This document shows, in pieces, positions 53,562 to 64,000 of a stretch of DNA of 64,000 bases. Location: the NCBI GenBank assembly GCA_905182995.1, contig CAJJDP010000032.1, positions 371,221 to 435,220 of the forward strand, in the 5' to 3' direction. The stretch comes from Paramecium octaurelia (Eukaryota > Ciliophora > Oligohymenophorea > Peniculida > Parameciidae). Position 1 is the stretch's first letter. Every line of letters begins with the position of its first letter. The notes below the pieces were generated by a model. The model was not told the DNA's origin and did not search any database. It saw only the letters and a list, made by a program, of their open reading frames with translations. The translations under genes and the position numbers were made by a program.

Positions 53562-54117
53562 TCATAATCTTCTTCCTCTTCTACCTCCTGGTCTTCTAGT
53601 GGAATCTGTTGGGATTGGTGTGACATCTTCAATTCTACCGATTTTTAATCCCAAACGAGCTAGAGCTCTGAGGGCAGCTTAAGCTCCTGGTCCTGGTTAT
53701 CTAGTATCGACACCTGATTGAATTGATTTATGTAAATACCTCCTCTGGCTCTCAATTTAATATGTAAAGCATTAATTTTAAGTGTTTTCAACTTCTCATA
53801 AACATCTTTGGCTGCTTGCATAGCTGCATATGGTGAAGATTCCTCTCTGTCTGATTTGACTTTCATTCCTCCTGTGACTCTTGCAAGTGTTTCTCTGCCA
53901 GTCAAATCTGTAATGTGGATAAAGGTATCATTCCAAGTAGAGAGAATGTGAGCAACTCCGAAAACTAATTCATTTCCAGCAACATTTGGTCCCAATGTGG
54001 CTACTACTTATTAGGGTTGATCTTCTCCTTAATTCTTTTTTCCTTTCTTTGCCTTAGTTTATTATACAGCAGGTTAAACTTTAGTGTCAGCCTAAATTAA
54101 ATTGCTTAACATACCAT
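53562..54117 (-). CDS. RPS14: 40S ribosomal protein uS11 (S14)
   Basis: 168 aa; introns 54092-54114 (23 nt, directly after the ATG codon) and 53714-53739 (26 nt). Contains [56 protein letters not shown] and, across the second intron, [28 protein letters not shown], ending [11 protein letters not shown]: unmistakable uS11. It is part of the small-subunit platform. The frame breaks after ARGG unless the small intron is removed. It lies 110 bp from eL19 on the same strand. Confidence 0.97.
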
Positions 54118-54227
54118 TCACCTAAAAAAATTTTAAATCTTTTTTTAATATAAAAAAATAGAAATCAAACACAATATGTAGGTAATTATATAGATATATA
54201 TATTGTACTATGTAAATGCTTAAAACA

Positions 54228-54829
54228 TCATTCAGCTGCATATTTGTTTTAGGTTTTCTTGACTCTTTAGGCTTTATTCTTTTCTCTTCTATCATTTTAT
54301 TCCTTCTCAATTTTATCAACTCTAACTTTTTCTTGTTTAGTTTCATGAATTGCTTCAATGAGGACTTTCTTGTTTTTATACTGATTACCTTTTGAGGCCA
54401 AATAGAATTCATGATATCTAAGCAAAATATTGTATAAATCTATTACTATTATCTATCAATCTTTTTGGCAGCTCTGTATTTTCTTAACAATCTTCTTAAG
54501 ACTCTTTGTCTACGGATCCAAAGTACTTTAGTTGGCATTCTAGCCTCTCTTGTACCTCTTCTTTTACCAGTACCAGTGTGTCTGCCTAAAAAATGAATGA
54601 TAATTGAAATACCTCTTCTTTTGGCTTCAAGGAATCTTCGTGCTCTTGCTCTTGAATGGATTGTTCTCAATCTTCTCATGATGAGGCCATCCTTTATTAA
54701 TTTTCTGATTGACATTCTTGAATTTGCAAGACTGATTTCACTTGCTTCATTTGGGTCCAACCAAACTCTGTTAACACCAACTTTCAACTATGTGGATGCC
54801 AATCTTTTCTAGAGACGTAGGTTCACCAT
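54228..54829 (-). CDS. RPL19: 60S ribosomal protein eL19
   Basis: 181 aa; introns 54586-54612 (27 nt) and 54418-54446 (29 nt). Starts MVNLRLQKRLAS, then [75 protein letters not shown] and [20 protein letters not shown], matching eL19 throughout. The C-terminal helix is Lys/Glu-rich. Reading through the introns gives false inserts, so both are well supported. The start codon is 40 bp from the divergent gene at 54870. Confidence 0.97.
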
Positions 54830-54869
54830 TAATAAATTAATATCTAAATATTTAAATTTTTATATTTTT
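54830..54869. promoter_or_regulatory. 40-bp divergent intergenic region (shared promoter inferred)
   Basis: Forty almost pure A/T bases separate the eL19 start (minus) from the MGT-protein start (plus). As at 33748-33777, a ribosomal protein gene is divergently paired with a gene for a predicted myristoylated protein. Promoter function is inferred from position only. Confidence 0.45.
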
Positions 54870-55261
54870 ATGGGAACTTGTGGAGGAAAGAAAACATCAA
54901 AAACTAAAACTATGACTAAAGTAAGTTAACTTTTACTAAAAAGATGAAAGAAAAAGGTGCCAATTAGAATGATGGAAATCAAAATTAAGAATAGAATTAA
55001 ATTACAAAAAGAAATGACCAAGAGGGAGATATTACATAATAAGTTTAGCAAGCTTCCGGCAAGCAAGAGACCACTAAATATCAAAATGAGGATTAAGCGT
55101 CCTAAATTAATCAAGGGAAAGATAATGAATAGGGGAATTTTACAAAGTTAAGCGAAGTTCTGCCGAACACTGTAATACAACCTACTGCTACTAATATAAT
55201 TTAATTTACAAAAAAGAAAGTTTAAGATGATGATTCTGCCAAGCATCATTTGGAAGTATGA
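54870..55261 (+). CDS. Small Gln-rich protein with N-terminal acylation motif
   Basis: 122 aa; ATG at 54870, TGA at 55259; one 23-nt intron after KTMTK. Begins MGTCGGKKTSK (Gly2 myristoylation candidate with Cys4 for palmitoylation, then basic residues), followed by a Gln/Asn/Asp-rich disordered body. An optional 22-nt intron at 55257-55278 would skip this stop and extend the frame to TGA 55395, overlapping the next start by ATGA; I prefer the shorter form. Function unknown. Confidence 0.6.
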
Positions 55262-55393
55262 GATTTTTTTTAATTAGTGCATTAAAAATAAAAGTGAAGT
55301 AGGGTAGCAAATATTAAAAATAGGAGTGCCTGTCAAATATGAAAATAAATATAAAGTTGAAATTGAGGGTTCATATTTTTATTAATAAAATAA

Positions 55394-57053
55394 ATGATAA
55401 AATCGAGATTTTTTTTTTCATACTAAACCAAAGGTGTCTTTAGAAGAAAAAATTAAAATATTAGAAGAGAGGATTTCGTTGTCAAAGTGGCAGATGAGGA
55501 TGTTCATTCAAAAAGATTGGCTTCAGCATTAAATATTGATGAAAATCAAAGTGAATCAAGTTATCCCTCAGCATAATCCAATTTCTTCTTCAGAGAATCC
55601 AACTTACAGAAATTAGATCTATCCGATTTATATCGTATCGATTTTGACAATAATGATAAAATTTCTATTGTCCCCACGTTGATTGAACCCTTAGAAAATA
55701 TCGTTAAAAACCCAGGAATTTATCCCATCTCTGAATTCAAAAATCACCACAATTATAATTACTTAAAACAAATATAGAGAGATGCCCAAATGAATAAGTT
55801 TGATGTTTATGTTCCCCCCTCTAAAGATGTAACACTTTAATAATTTGCCAAAGCCTTGAACCTCAGATATTGGTACCATACATTTTATCTATATTAGTGT
55901 TTCAACAAGTACATTTTCCAATGTGCTCAGCTAGATCTTCTACTTACTTAGTGGCTTCCATGGTCCTGATTTCAGCAGTATTTTCGAATAGTTCCCTGAT
56001 GAACCAAGAAAGTTTATGATCTCCCAAAGAAAACCAACTTCTGCATTATTACATAAGGTTGATGAAAACATGTATGCCTTGGATGGGGATCCTGGAATCT
56101 TTGAAGAAGAACTAATCGAACTCTTAATGACTGGCAAAATTGTGGAGAGACAATTAACCTAAGATAAAGAGGAATTCGAAAATAGATATATTAAATTAGA
56201 TCCCAGTATGCCACTTGTAGATGACTTCCATAGATTTATGGAGTTGAATAATGAAATGTGTTTGAGATCCTAAATTGATTGCAGGAATCGATCTGAAAAT
56301 CCAATTGTTTTTGAAATCAAGGCCAGAGGAGCATGTCCTATAAGATACGATTATCCAAATTACAGAGATTATTTGGATTATGAAATCAACCAATATAAAG
56401 GATTGTTTTAATCCTTTGAAAGGGAATATTATGATTTGATTAGAGGAGCATTCTTAAAATGGGCAATCCAATTAAAAATAGGTAGAATGGATGGAGCCTT
56501 TGTAGCATATCATAACCTATTAGAAATACAAGGATTTGAATATATAAAATCCTCAGAAATATACAAAAGGGTATTTGGAACTGAAGAATTCAGTGATCTG
56601 AGTTTATTAGTTGGATCAAGAATTGCCACTAAGATATTCGATGAGATCATAGCAGATATCAACGAAGATTTTGAAACTCTAAAAATAGGTCTCTATTCCC
56701 AAAGCTTCACAAAAAAATTAATTCTGTTTGTCGAAATTATTAAAGATAAAACAGAGTTCTAAAAAGTATTTAAGTAAGAAAATTTGAAAGACGAATATGA
56801 CTATTATACTAAGCATCCTTTAAAAAACAAAGTACTTAAATATGAATTCTTACTTAAACCAGAAATCAATGGAATTGAATATTGTTATCCAACTATTTTT
56901 AGAAAAAATGATTTGATTTCCATCAAATACAAATTAAGAAGTTTGGGATAAGCTGATTTTGGAGACTATATGAACTTTCTTCACGATTGTTATAAACACG
57001 AAGAAATTAATATAGAAATCAATTATTCTGGAGCTTGGCAGAAATCGATGTGA
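55394..57053 (+). CDS. Pet127-like mitochondrial RNA-processing protein
   Basis: 544 aa; ATG at 55394, TGA at 57051; one 25-nt intron near 55871-55895. The N-terminus MIKSRFFFSYQTKGVFRRKN is Arg/Lys/Phe-rich without acids, as in a mitochondrial presequence. Core motifs: STSTFSNVLSQIFYLLSGF, KPTSALLH, FEIKARGACPIRYD, and SFEREYYDLIRGAFLKWAIQ followed by GRMDGAFVAYHN. These match the Pet127 family, membrane-associated mitochondrial proteins involved in RNA 5'-end processing in yeast. I am confident of the family from these blocks. It is probably one of the few clear mitochondrial genes here. Confidence 0.88.
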
Positions 57054-57585
57054 ATAATTATAATAATCTCAAAAGCAATCAATTAATTTATAATTATTTT
57101 TAATAAAAATTCTGTTTCTTTGTTGTAATATATATCATTATTATCTAATCTCTTATTCAATAGATCATATTTTTTAAGAGTAACCATTTTTATTCATGAT
57201 AAGATATATTTACTATTATTATTCTTATATAACTGATATTGACTGGAGAATTTAAGCATATTCAATAAGAATGAAAAGCTAATTTGTTCTAATTCTAGTC
57301 AATTAAATTTTACTAAACAAATATCTCATAATATAGGTTTGAGTTTAGATTATTGAATGTACATAAAAATTAATCAAAATCTTAAACAATGATATTTAAG
57401 AAATATAAAAAAATAGATATAGAAGATATTATTTATTGAATATAGATTTTGAATCAAATCATGTGATTAGTGATGCAATACAAATTAATTTTAATACTGA
57501 AAATTAAACCAATCTATTAAGGATAAAAGTAAGAGAGAAATGCATTTTTGAAACTATTTTATTCTGTTTGAGAATAACTATAAAA
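57054..57585. other. Convergent intergenic region
   Basis: 532 bp between the stops of the Pet127-like and second TTLL genes; AT-rich, no feature recognised. Confidence 0.5.
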
Positions 57586-59371
57586 TCATTCATTTTTTTA
57601 GGTATTTTCAATTTTTTAAAAGCTAAATGTCTTTATTTGTAACATTTTGAATACTGGTTTAGGGGCTTATTCAATTGGAGGAGGGTAAACTAATTTCTAT
57701 TAATTTGATGACTAATTAAGATTTTATTGTTAATTTCCATATAGAGGTTTTCTGAGAGCACTCATAGGTCTATTGATAATGGCTATGCTACTGAAAGGTC
57801 TTTATTAAGATGGAGTTCTAGTTTAAGGAGCAACAGTTCTAAGAGTTAAAGGTTGATTTGGTTAGTCATCTAGTTCACTAAAAGATTTGTTTTTGGAGAG
57901 TTTTGGAGGAGGTTTAGCCAAAGGAGGTCTAGACTCAGTTTAGAGTTTTTGTATTTTATCAGGTTGTTTAGTAATTTCTAATTATTATTGAATAATTAAT
58001 GTTTCTTTCTCTTTTTGTTTTGGTGGCATAAACTATTCGTAGTATTATAAATTCTATCTGATATAGTTACACATATACTTCATCAGGGTAAACTCTAATA
58101 TAGCCATTTAGATGTTTATTTTCATAAATGGCAATTTAGTTTATTTGTTTTTCCTTTTCTTCTTAGTTCATTTTTGGAGGTCTCTAAAAGGTAGGAGCCC
58201 TTTTTTAATCTAAATAGTTTTTCTTAGGTTTGTTTCTAATATCCAATAATATTAATGTATCTAAGATTAAGTTCTTTTTAATGATTTTATCTAAGGGGGT
58301 ATCAGTCGAAAAAGAAGGAGTATGATTAACTTCAAGCAACCATGGTTTGAGATTAGAATCCAGGAGAATATCAAAGCCAAACAATTCAAAGCATTATTCT
58401 ATTCCATCTACATTATGCTATTGTGATCTATACAAATGTGCTAAATCTGCTTATACACTTTGAATTGTCTTTACAATCACTGATTTAATTTACGACATCA
58501 ACTAATCCACATCATGACCCTAATCTTTCAAATACTAATGAGATAGCAGAAATTAATTACTTTGAACACTGAAGACAAAGATCTTTTATGACCTACGTCA
58601 TCCTTGTTTGTGTCATTATTAAATACAAAGTCTTTACTTCTTTTGTTAATAGCGTAATTTGTTAAATGCATAGTAACACTGCTTAAATTCTTCTTTTAAG
58701 GTTTTACATACTTTTTAGTCGAGAATCTTGCTAATCCTTCTTAGTACATGAAGATTTTGAGAGGAGCTATTGATTTAAGCATAACATAAATTCTAGAATT
58801 CATTTAACAAATTTACCTTAAATCGAATTTAAGTCCATCAATCAAATAAGGGTTACTGATATATTCCTATACGACATAATGCTTATCTAAAAATGAATCA
58901 AGCTTTTTTGTTAAAAATATTCCTCTCCCTTAACAATTAGCTTCTGGTTTTATTATAAAAATTCCTGCTCCTTGTTTATTTCTCAACTCTTCGCTTTAAT
59001 AAGGCAAATGCCATGTTTTTGGATAAAAGTCATAATCTTAAGGGTATTGTTTACGCATCTTATTCAAATTTCTGCACAATTCATTTTTTTTTCCAAGCAT
59101 ATATGATCCTGGAAAATGGTTGATTCTTTGATAAGGCAACAAACGACGGTATTCTTCATCTGTTACATAAGTATCCTTCCAGAAGATATGACATTCAAAT
59201 TCTGATGGAGTTGCCTTCCAATCCAGTATTTACACTACCTCATCTATCACTTTATACTTAGTCTCTTAATTGCTTTAATTAATTTTTACATTCTAAATTG
59301 ATTTAGATTTTCCTTCTAACAAAATTTCTTTGCATCTAAGCCAGTTATTGAAGTGTAAAAATTTCACTCAT
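57586..59371 (-). CDS. Tubulin polyglutamylase-type TTLL enzyme
   Basis: 561 aa; ATG at 59371, TGA at 57586; introns of 25, 24, 26 and 25 nt give an exact total. TTL core: [43 protein letters not shown] (nucleotide-binding), [49 protein letters not shown] and [19 protein letters not shown] (metal-binding). The pattern KPEANCQGRGIF with NHTPSF..DTPLD is typical of the TTLL6/TTLL13/TTLL11 polyglutamylases acting on axonemal tubulin. The C-terminal ~150 residues are Pro/Gln-rich, probably a microtubule-targeting tail. It is more canonical than the TTLL at 11324-13592. Confidence 0.93.
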
Positions 59372-60087
59372 ATATTCAAATAATAAATATTATATAAATT
59401 ATCTATTATCTAATCAATTATCTTGTTCATTAATCATCACTTGTTATGTTTTAATGAAAATAAAACAAATAAATTGAATACTAATTCTTTCATTGAATCA
59501 TCCATATTATGATGCATTAAATAAATCAACTTTTCAACTTTTTCATATACTAAGCCTTCTTATAAATTTATGTATAAATATCATAGTTATCAACACATAC
59601 ATATACGTATGCAAAATTTAAAGTTATAAATATTAATTCTCTCATAATTATTCAAAATTTACTTTCTTAATTATATAAATGAAGAATTCATTATTAAAAT
59701 AAAAATGTATAAAGTGGGTGAAGTTATTGTATTGTTAAAATATAATCAAAATTGCTTTTAACGATTTGAATCATTTGATTTAAGAAAAAGATATTGAAAT
59801 TATCCTCTCTTTTTATGGGACTAATAGAAGAATATTTATGATTTAATCATTGTGATGTCAAAAATATTTCAGAATATTTTATATGTATAATATACGAATT
59901 TTTTTAATTCCTTTCCATTTCTAGAAATAAAGCAGAATTGAAATGATTAAAAATATATGATTATATCAACTCATTAGGTTTTAGAGAGCTTGAATTCTAG
60001 GGTTATTGATATACCAAAAATTATGTATTAAGGAATTGTATATGCAATAAAATTTATATCTTTTTAATTAATATTTTTTAAAATCAA
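59372..60087. other. Divergent intergenic region
   Basis: 716 bp of AT-rich DNA between the TTLL and P1 start codons; promoter space, no other feature supported. Confidence 0.5.
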
Positions 60088-60479
60088 ATGGCAAAAGCAG
60101 CAAAAGACACAAGACCAATTGCAGATTAAGCTACATCAGAGGCTGCATGTACTTATGCCGCTCTCATCTTGTATGAAGATAATCAAGATGTACATGAATC
60201 TATCTAATTCAGATCGATGCTACTAAATTAGCTAAGATCGTTAAGGCAGCTAATTTGAGAGTTGAACCAATTTGGACAAAGGTTTTTGAAAAGGCTTTGA
60301 AAGGAAAAAAGGTTGGTGATTTATTACATGGAAACAGCGGAAATGCAGGAGGTGCACCAGCAGCACAAGCTACAGCCACACCAGCTGCAGCAGAAGCAAA
60401 GAAGCCTGAGCCTGTTAAGGAGGTTAAGAAAGCTGAAGAACCAGAAGAAGATGTTGATATGGGTGGTTTATTTGATTGA
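60088..60479 (+). CDS. RPLP1: Acidic ribosomal stalk protein P1
   Basis: 122 aa; one 23-nt intron at 60190-60212. The N-terminal domain (CTYAALILYEDNQDIDATKLAKIVKAA, VEPIWTKVFEKALKGKKVGDLL) is the P1 dimerisation fold, followed by an Ala/Gly/Pro hinge and an acidic Lys/Glu tail ending DVDMGGLFD, close to the canonical DDMGFGLFD that recruits elongation factors. P1 pairs with P2 on the large-subunit stalk. Reading through the intron breaks the frame, so the splice is certain. Confidence 0.97.
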
Positions 60480-61091
60480 AAATGAATACAAAATCGTACA
60501 TTAATATTTAATATATATATAAATATATGTAGTCAAATTGTGAAATCTAAACCAGACTAAGTCAATTTTAAATAAAGACTTTTCTTATTATGAAAGTGTA
60601 TTCTAAACCTATAATATAAAATCATTTAATTTAAAGTTGTCTCTCGTTTTATTTTGATTGGCTTTCAAATTTTTCTAAAGATTATAATTTAAATGAAATA
60701 ACAAATTCTAATATTATTTATTTTTAACAAGGATGATATGAGAAATTGAATAACCACAAAATATAATTATAGTTTTAAATTATATAAAATTTGGAAAGAC
60801 ATATTAAGTATCTTTAGAACTTTTTTAAATTAATTTACCTAAAATCTCATGTAAAGAACATAAGAAGATTAACAAGTAAAACATCTATGTTATAAGTAGA
60901 TTCCATATAATAATAATATTTATTACTTATTTTCAAGAGATGAATCATAAAATTATTAAATTTCATATGTATTTTTCTCTCGATTATTCTAAACTATTCC
61001 TTTAAAATATTCCCTTAAATAATTCATTTAATTTTTCAACTTCTTAATTCCTTACTGAAATCAAATCTTATCTCACCTAATGTTAATAATG
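60480..61091. other. Convergent intergenic region
   Basis: 612 bp, AT-rich; nothing recognised. Confidence 0.5.
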
Positions 61092-61963
61092 TCAATTTAC
61101 TCTATCAATTTCAGATTTCATTTTGAGTTCACTCTCTTCTTTATCATAAAATCTTTTTAATTCTAATTTTAAATCAATGTTTTCTTGTTTAAGCAATTTA
61201 AATTGATGTTCAAACTCTTCGTAATTTTACTTTAACTAATTATTCATTTCTTTGTATTGTTATAATTTAGCAATTTCTTGATGCTAATCTTGAATGACTA
61301 ATTTAAATTCATCCAATTGCTAATTAGTTTCTATTCTACTTTATCTCATTTCATGTTATATTTTTTTTTTTTCATTTTTGTATTCCTTGATTTCTGCCTT
61401 TAATTTAATGTTTTCAGCTTTCAGAGGCTCAGTTCCAAAAAGTAACTCATCCAATTTTGATATTTCAGCTTTCAATTGTTCATTTTCAATTTATTATTGA
61501 ACAACATACTCTTCAAATTATCGTTACTTTTCTAATTGTAACGACTAAATTATATTTTTATGTACATTCAAATTTTCATTCTCTTCCCTTAAATGCTACA
61601 CAAGATCTCTTAGCTCTTAGTTATCATTCATTAATTAGTCTCTTTCTTGAGTATATTTTTTTATTCTTTGCTTTTCCTTCTCTTGATGCTTAATCTACTC
61701 TGACAATGCAACTCTCATCTTATTTAGCTCTTCTCGCAATTTTTGATTTTGGATTTGGAAATCAGTGATAGTTTGATCTTTCTTTAGGAATTCTTCTTTT
61801 AAAACTTCCATCTGAATTCAATTCAATATAATTGTACCCTCTCCCTCTGCTCTTTCAATTAACTAATATAGTATTATTCTTGTTCTATTTGCTTAAGCTC
61901 GTTTATTCTAAGTTAGTCATAATTTGGCAACACCTCGACGAATTTGGCAGTCTGTTAATGCAT
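61092..61963 (-). CDS. Coiled-coil protein (281 aa)
   Basis: ATG at 61963, TGA at 61092; one 26-nt intron between KEQRER and MEVLKEEF. After ~30 residues the protein is a continuous Glu/Lys/Gln/Leu coiled coil to the end (for example LREELNKMRVALSEQ, QLEKQRQFEEYVVQQQIENE). No other domain. It is probably a structural, ciliary or basal-body component; no ortholog recognised. Confidence 0.78.
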
Positions 61964-62623
61964 TATATTTTAATATCAAAGTTAGTCTTAGAAATAATTA
62001 TCTGAAGATAATTGAATAATTTTGCTAGCAAAATCCCTATAAAATAATTGGTAATGTAAATTTAGATACTCAAAAATTATACATCAAAAAAGGTTTTTTA
62101 TCTAATTAAAAGCACACAATCATACATTTTAATTTAGGTATTTCTAAATTTAATTGAGTTTCTTAATTGTATTTTTTGGCAGCATTTATTTTTATATAAT
62201 CAAATTAGAATTATGTCGTGTTTAGTATCTTGTACTATATTTATGTCAGCATCACTTATGTTAACTTTTCGATATTATTACGGAATTCAATAGTATATTT
62301 GTTAATCAACTATAGGTTTTAACACGATTAATGTACATTTAGCTGTGTCACTATGTTTAACAATCCTTTCTGTTCATTTACCTCACATCACTTAAGATAT
62401 TAGTTATAAATAATTGTATAAGGAACTCATATGTATATGATCAATGAAGCATCCTTATGTAAAAGAGTATCTGTGAATGAGGTTGAAAATTATACAAAAA
62501 AGAAAGGTTTATTATATGTTAGAAAGAGATGATATTTTTATTGATATTATGGCTAACTCCTGTAATTTTGATGCATAGTTAAGAATTTTATTAATGATGA
62601 CATGCATATACAATTAATAGATA
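61964..62623. other. Intergenic, nothing recognised
   Basis: 660 bp AT-rich spacer between two minus-strand genes; no supported gene. Confidence 0.5.
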
Positions 62624-63555
62624 TCAACTTAATTACTATTGGGCTGCAAGAAAACCTGGGAATTAAGCGAAGAAGGCCATGCTTTTTAATCTCTCAATCA
62701 GTAAAGCTTGCATTATAAATTGCTATTGAAGTGTGGGTATGGCTTAAATCATAGGTGTGCTTGCATTGGCTTATTAGAGTGGGGGATCTAATTTGGTTAA
62801 TAATTTAGAAATAATGATCTCATCAGAATCAAGGGATTATATCTAATAATGATATTAAAAAAATAGATTACATGATTTCTTCTGTAGGAATTAATCAAAG
62901 AATTGTAAGCATTTTTGACTTAGTTTTCAGTTCTTCCTTTTATTTATTTAGAAATCACCGACCACTTTTTTCCATACTTTTACACTAATTGTAACAATTG
63001 AATTTATTCTTATTCACTCCATGGACACTTGTTAAGCTCAGGGTCCAAATAATTATTCCATCTTTCCCTAACTTACTTGGCATGCCTCATCATTGGGCTT
63101 ATACGGTTATACTCAAGAGCAATGTGAGTCCATGAAATAAATTTTTGCGTCATCACTTTTTTCAGGAGTTCATCCTCTTCAATAGTCCATGGAGACTGTT
63201 TCAAATCTGTCTTTAACATCCCTATCCATTTCTAATTCAACAGTTCTGGAGGGGCTCCAAGGATTTCTGACAGTGCTATCCAATCGTCGTCGTTCTAATC
63301 AATTTAAACATAAATTCATACAGGTTTTAAGTCTGTACGACCTTATTTCTCTAAATATTTTAGAGTTGTCCAAATAAAAATCATTTTATCCTTTCGTTAC
63401 CACTTATGTGAAGTATGTTTAGTAAATTCTACAAAGTAATTTGATATGTTTTTAGGTAAACTTTTTTCTTCAACCTTTAAAATCTTTTTCACTTGCTTCA
63501 AGGCAACAGGTTTATTCTTTAGGTCTCCCAATCCATCAAGGAATTGTTAAAACAT
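62624..63555 (-). CDS. Myb/SANT-domain protein, three repeats
   Basis: 291 aa; ATG at 63555, TGA at 62624; introns of 27 and 29 nt. N-terminal ~85 residues basic and helical. Repeat-like unit 1: DDDWIALSEILGAPPELLNQKW; unit 2: SPWTIEEDELLKKVMTQKFISWTHIAL with VRERWNNYLDP; unit 3: CPWSEQEQIQLLQLVQKYGKKWSVIS with GRTENQVKNAYNSL. The last two are canonical Myb repeats, the first is degenerate. The C-terminal ~80 residues are Gln/Ala/Pro/Leu-rich, like an activation domain. Likely DNA-binding regulator. Confidence 0.87.
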
Positions 63556-64000
63556 CACTTAGTAAGAGGATATTTCCTTGTTAAAAATAAAAAATAATTA
63601 TCTTTGAAATCTTCAATAACATACTAACTAAATAAGGGTGCACAGTAACAGAACAATACCAAAATCTACTAATAATTAGAAAAAATAAGAATGCTGTCTT
63701 CACCTTTGGAATTCTCAAATATTATATGTTTAAACAAATAATAGGTTTTCAATCTTCGCCTCAACCTCGATTCATCATTAAATTGATAATTAAATATTAT
63801 TGTTTTCCTTACTTGAAGCTCTGATTGTCACATGAACACTTCCTTACAATATTATATAGAATTTATATATATATTTAATAATAAAACTCAAATTCTCACT
63901 ATGAATAAAACAATTAAGTTGCATTTCAAAATAGTTCGATATCTAAATCAAATTATAAATTATATGGTATTAATATAAATAAGTTGTTTTAATAATCAAT
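63556..64000. other. Window end, nothing recognised
   Basis: 445 bp of AT-rich DNA upstream of the Myb gene; no coding pattern found before the window ends. Confidence 0.5.

Noticed and set aside
54122-54412. 96-codon minus-strand ORF
   Set aside because: Wrong-frame reading of the last eL19 exon; splicing the 29-nt intron restores the eL19 C-terminus.

Overview
The window is a piece of ciliate macronuclear DNA, almost certainly Paramecium. Open frames of recognisable proteins (Hsp90, ribosomal proteins, acyl-CoA synthetase, DEAD-box helicase, TTLL enzymes) are full of in-frame TAA and TAG that fall at glutamine or similar positions, and all of them end at TGA. So the ciliate nuclear code applies (TAA/TAG = Gln, TGA the only stop). 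Introns are tiny (about 19-31 nt, GTA...TAG). The DNA is very AT-rich, and genes lie close together on both strands. Coordinates below were obtained by hand-translating with this code and splicing these introns; for nearly every gene the exon total is an exact multiple of three.

Layout. 1-4414: large multi-pass PAS-domain membrane protein (5' end outside the window). 4508-5763: SAXO-like axonemal microtubule protein. 6011-6517: small MGC-start protein. 7421-11218: 1231-aa coiled-coil protein. 11324-13592: tubulin-tyrosine-ligase-like enzyme. 14224-16527: ciliate-specific membrane protein. 15978-20633: an identical block present two and a half times, joined by single N bases at 17907 and 18704, carrying ribosomal protein eS7; this is almost certainly a scaffolding artefact. 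21045-25443: cytosolic Hsp90 and a long-chain acyl-CoA synthetase. 26147-28501: three-repeat Myb protein and DEAD-box helicase. 28515-33322: AT-rich, gene-poor stretch with what look like decayed gene remnants, interrupted by a second three-repeat Myb gene (30514-31493). 33323-36780: ribosomal protein uL29, an AGC-type kinase and a beta-propeller-like protein, extremely tightly packed. 36893-46199: coiled-coil and uncharacterised proteins. 46200-47218: Mei2-like RNA-binding protein. 47289-52076: cyclic-nucleotide-binding protein, an overlapping uncharacterised gene and a membrane protein. 53562-57053: ribosomal proteins uS11 and eL19, a small MGT-start protein and a Pet127-like mitochondrial protein. 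57586-64000: second TTLL enzyme, ribosomal stalk protein P1, a coiled-coil protein and a third three-repeat Myb protein.

Themes. Several genes fit ciliary biology (two TTLL tubulin modifiers, a SAXO-like protein, coiled-coil proteins, lipidated N-termini). Five encode cytosolic ribosomal proteins, two of which start 30 and 40 bp from a divergent neighbour. Three are three-repeat Myb proteins. There is no operon logic, no mobile element with a recognisable transposase, no CRISPR array, and I saw no tRNA or rRNA gene. I did not find a clearly new multi-gene system; the most notable items are the assembly duplication, the extreme gene packing, the split cyclic-nucleotide-binding domain, and several unrecognised or decaying genes.
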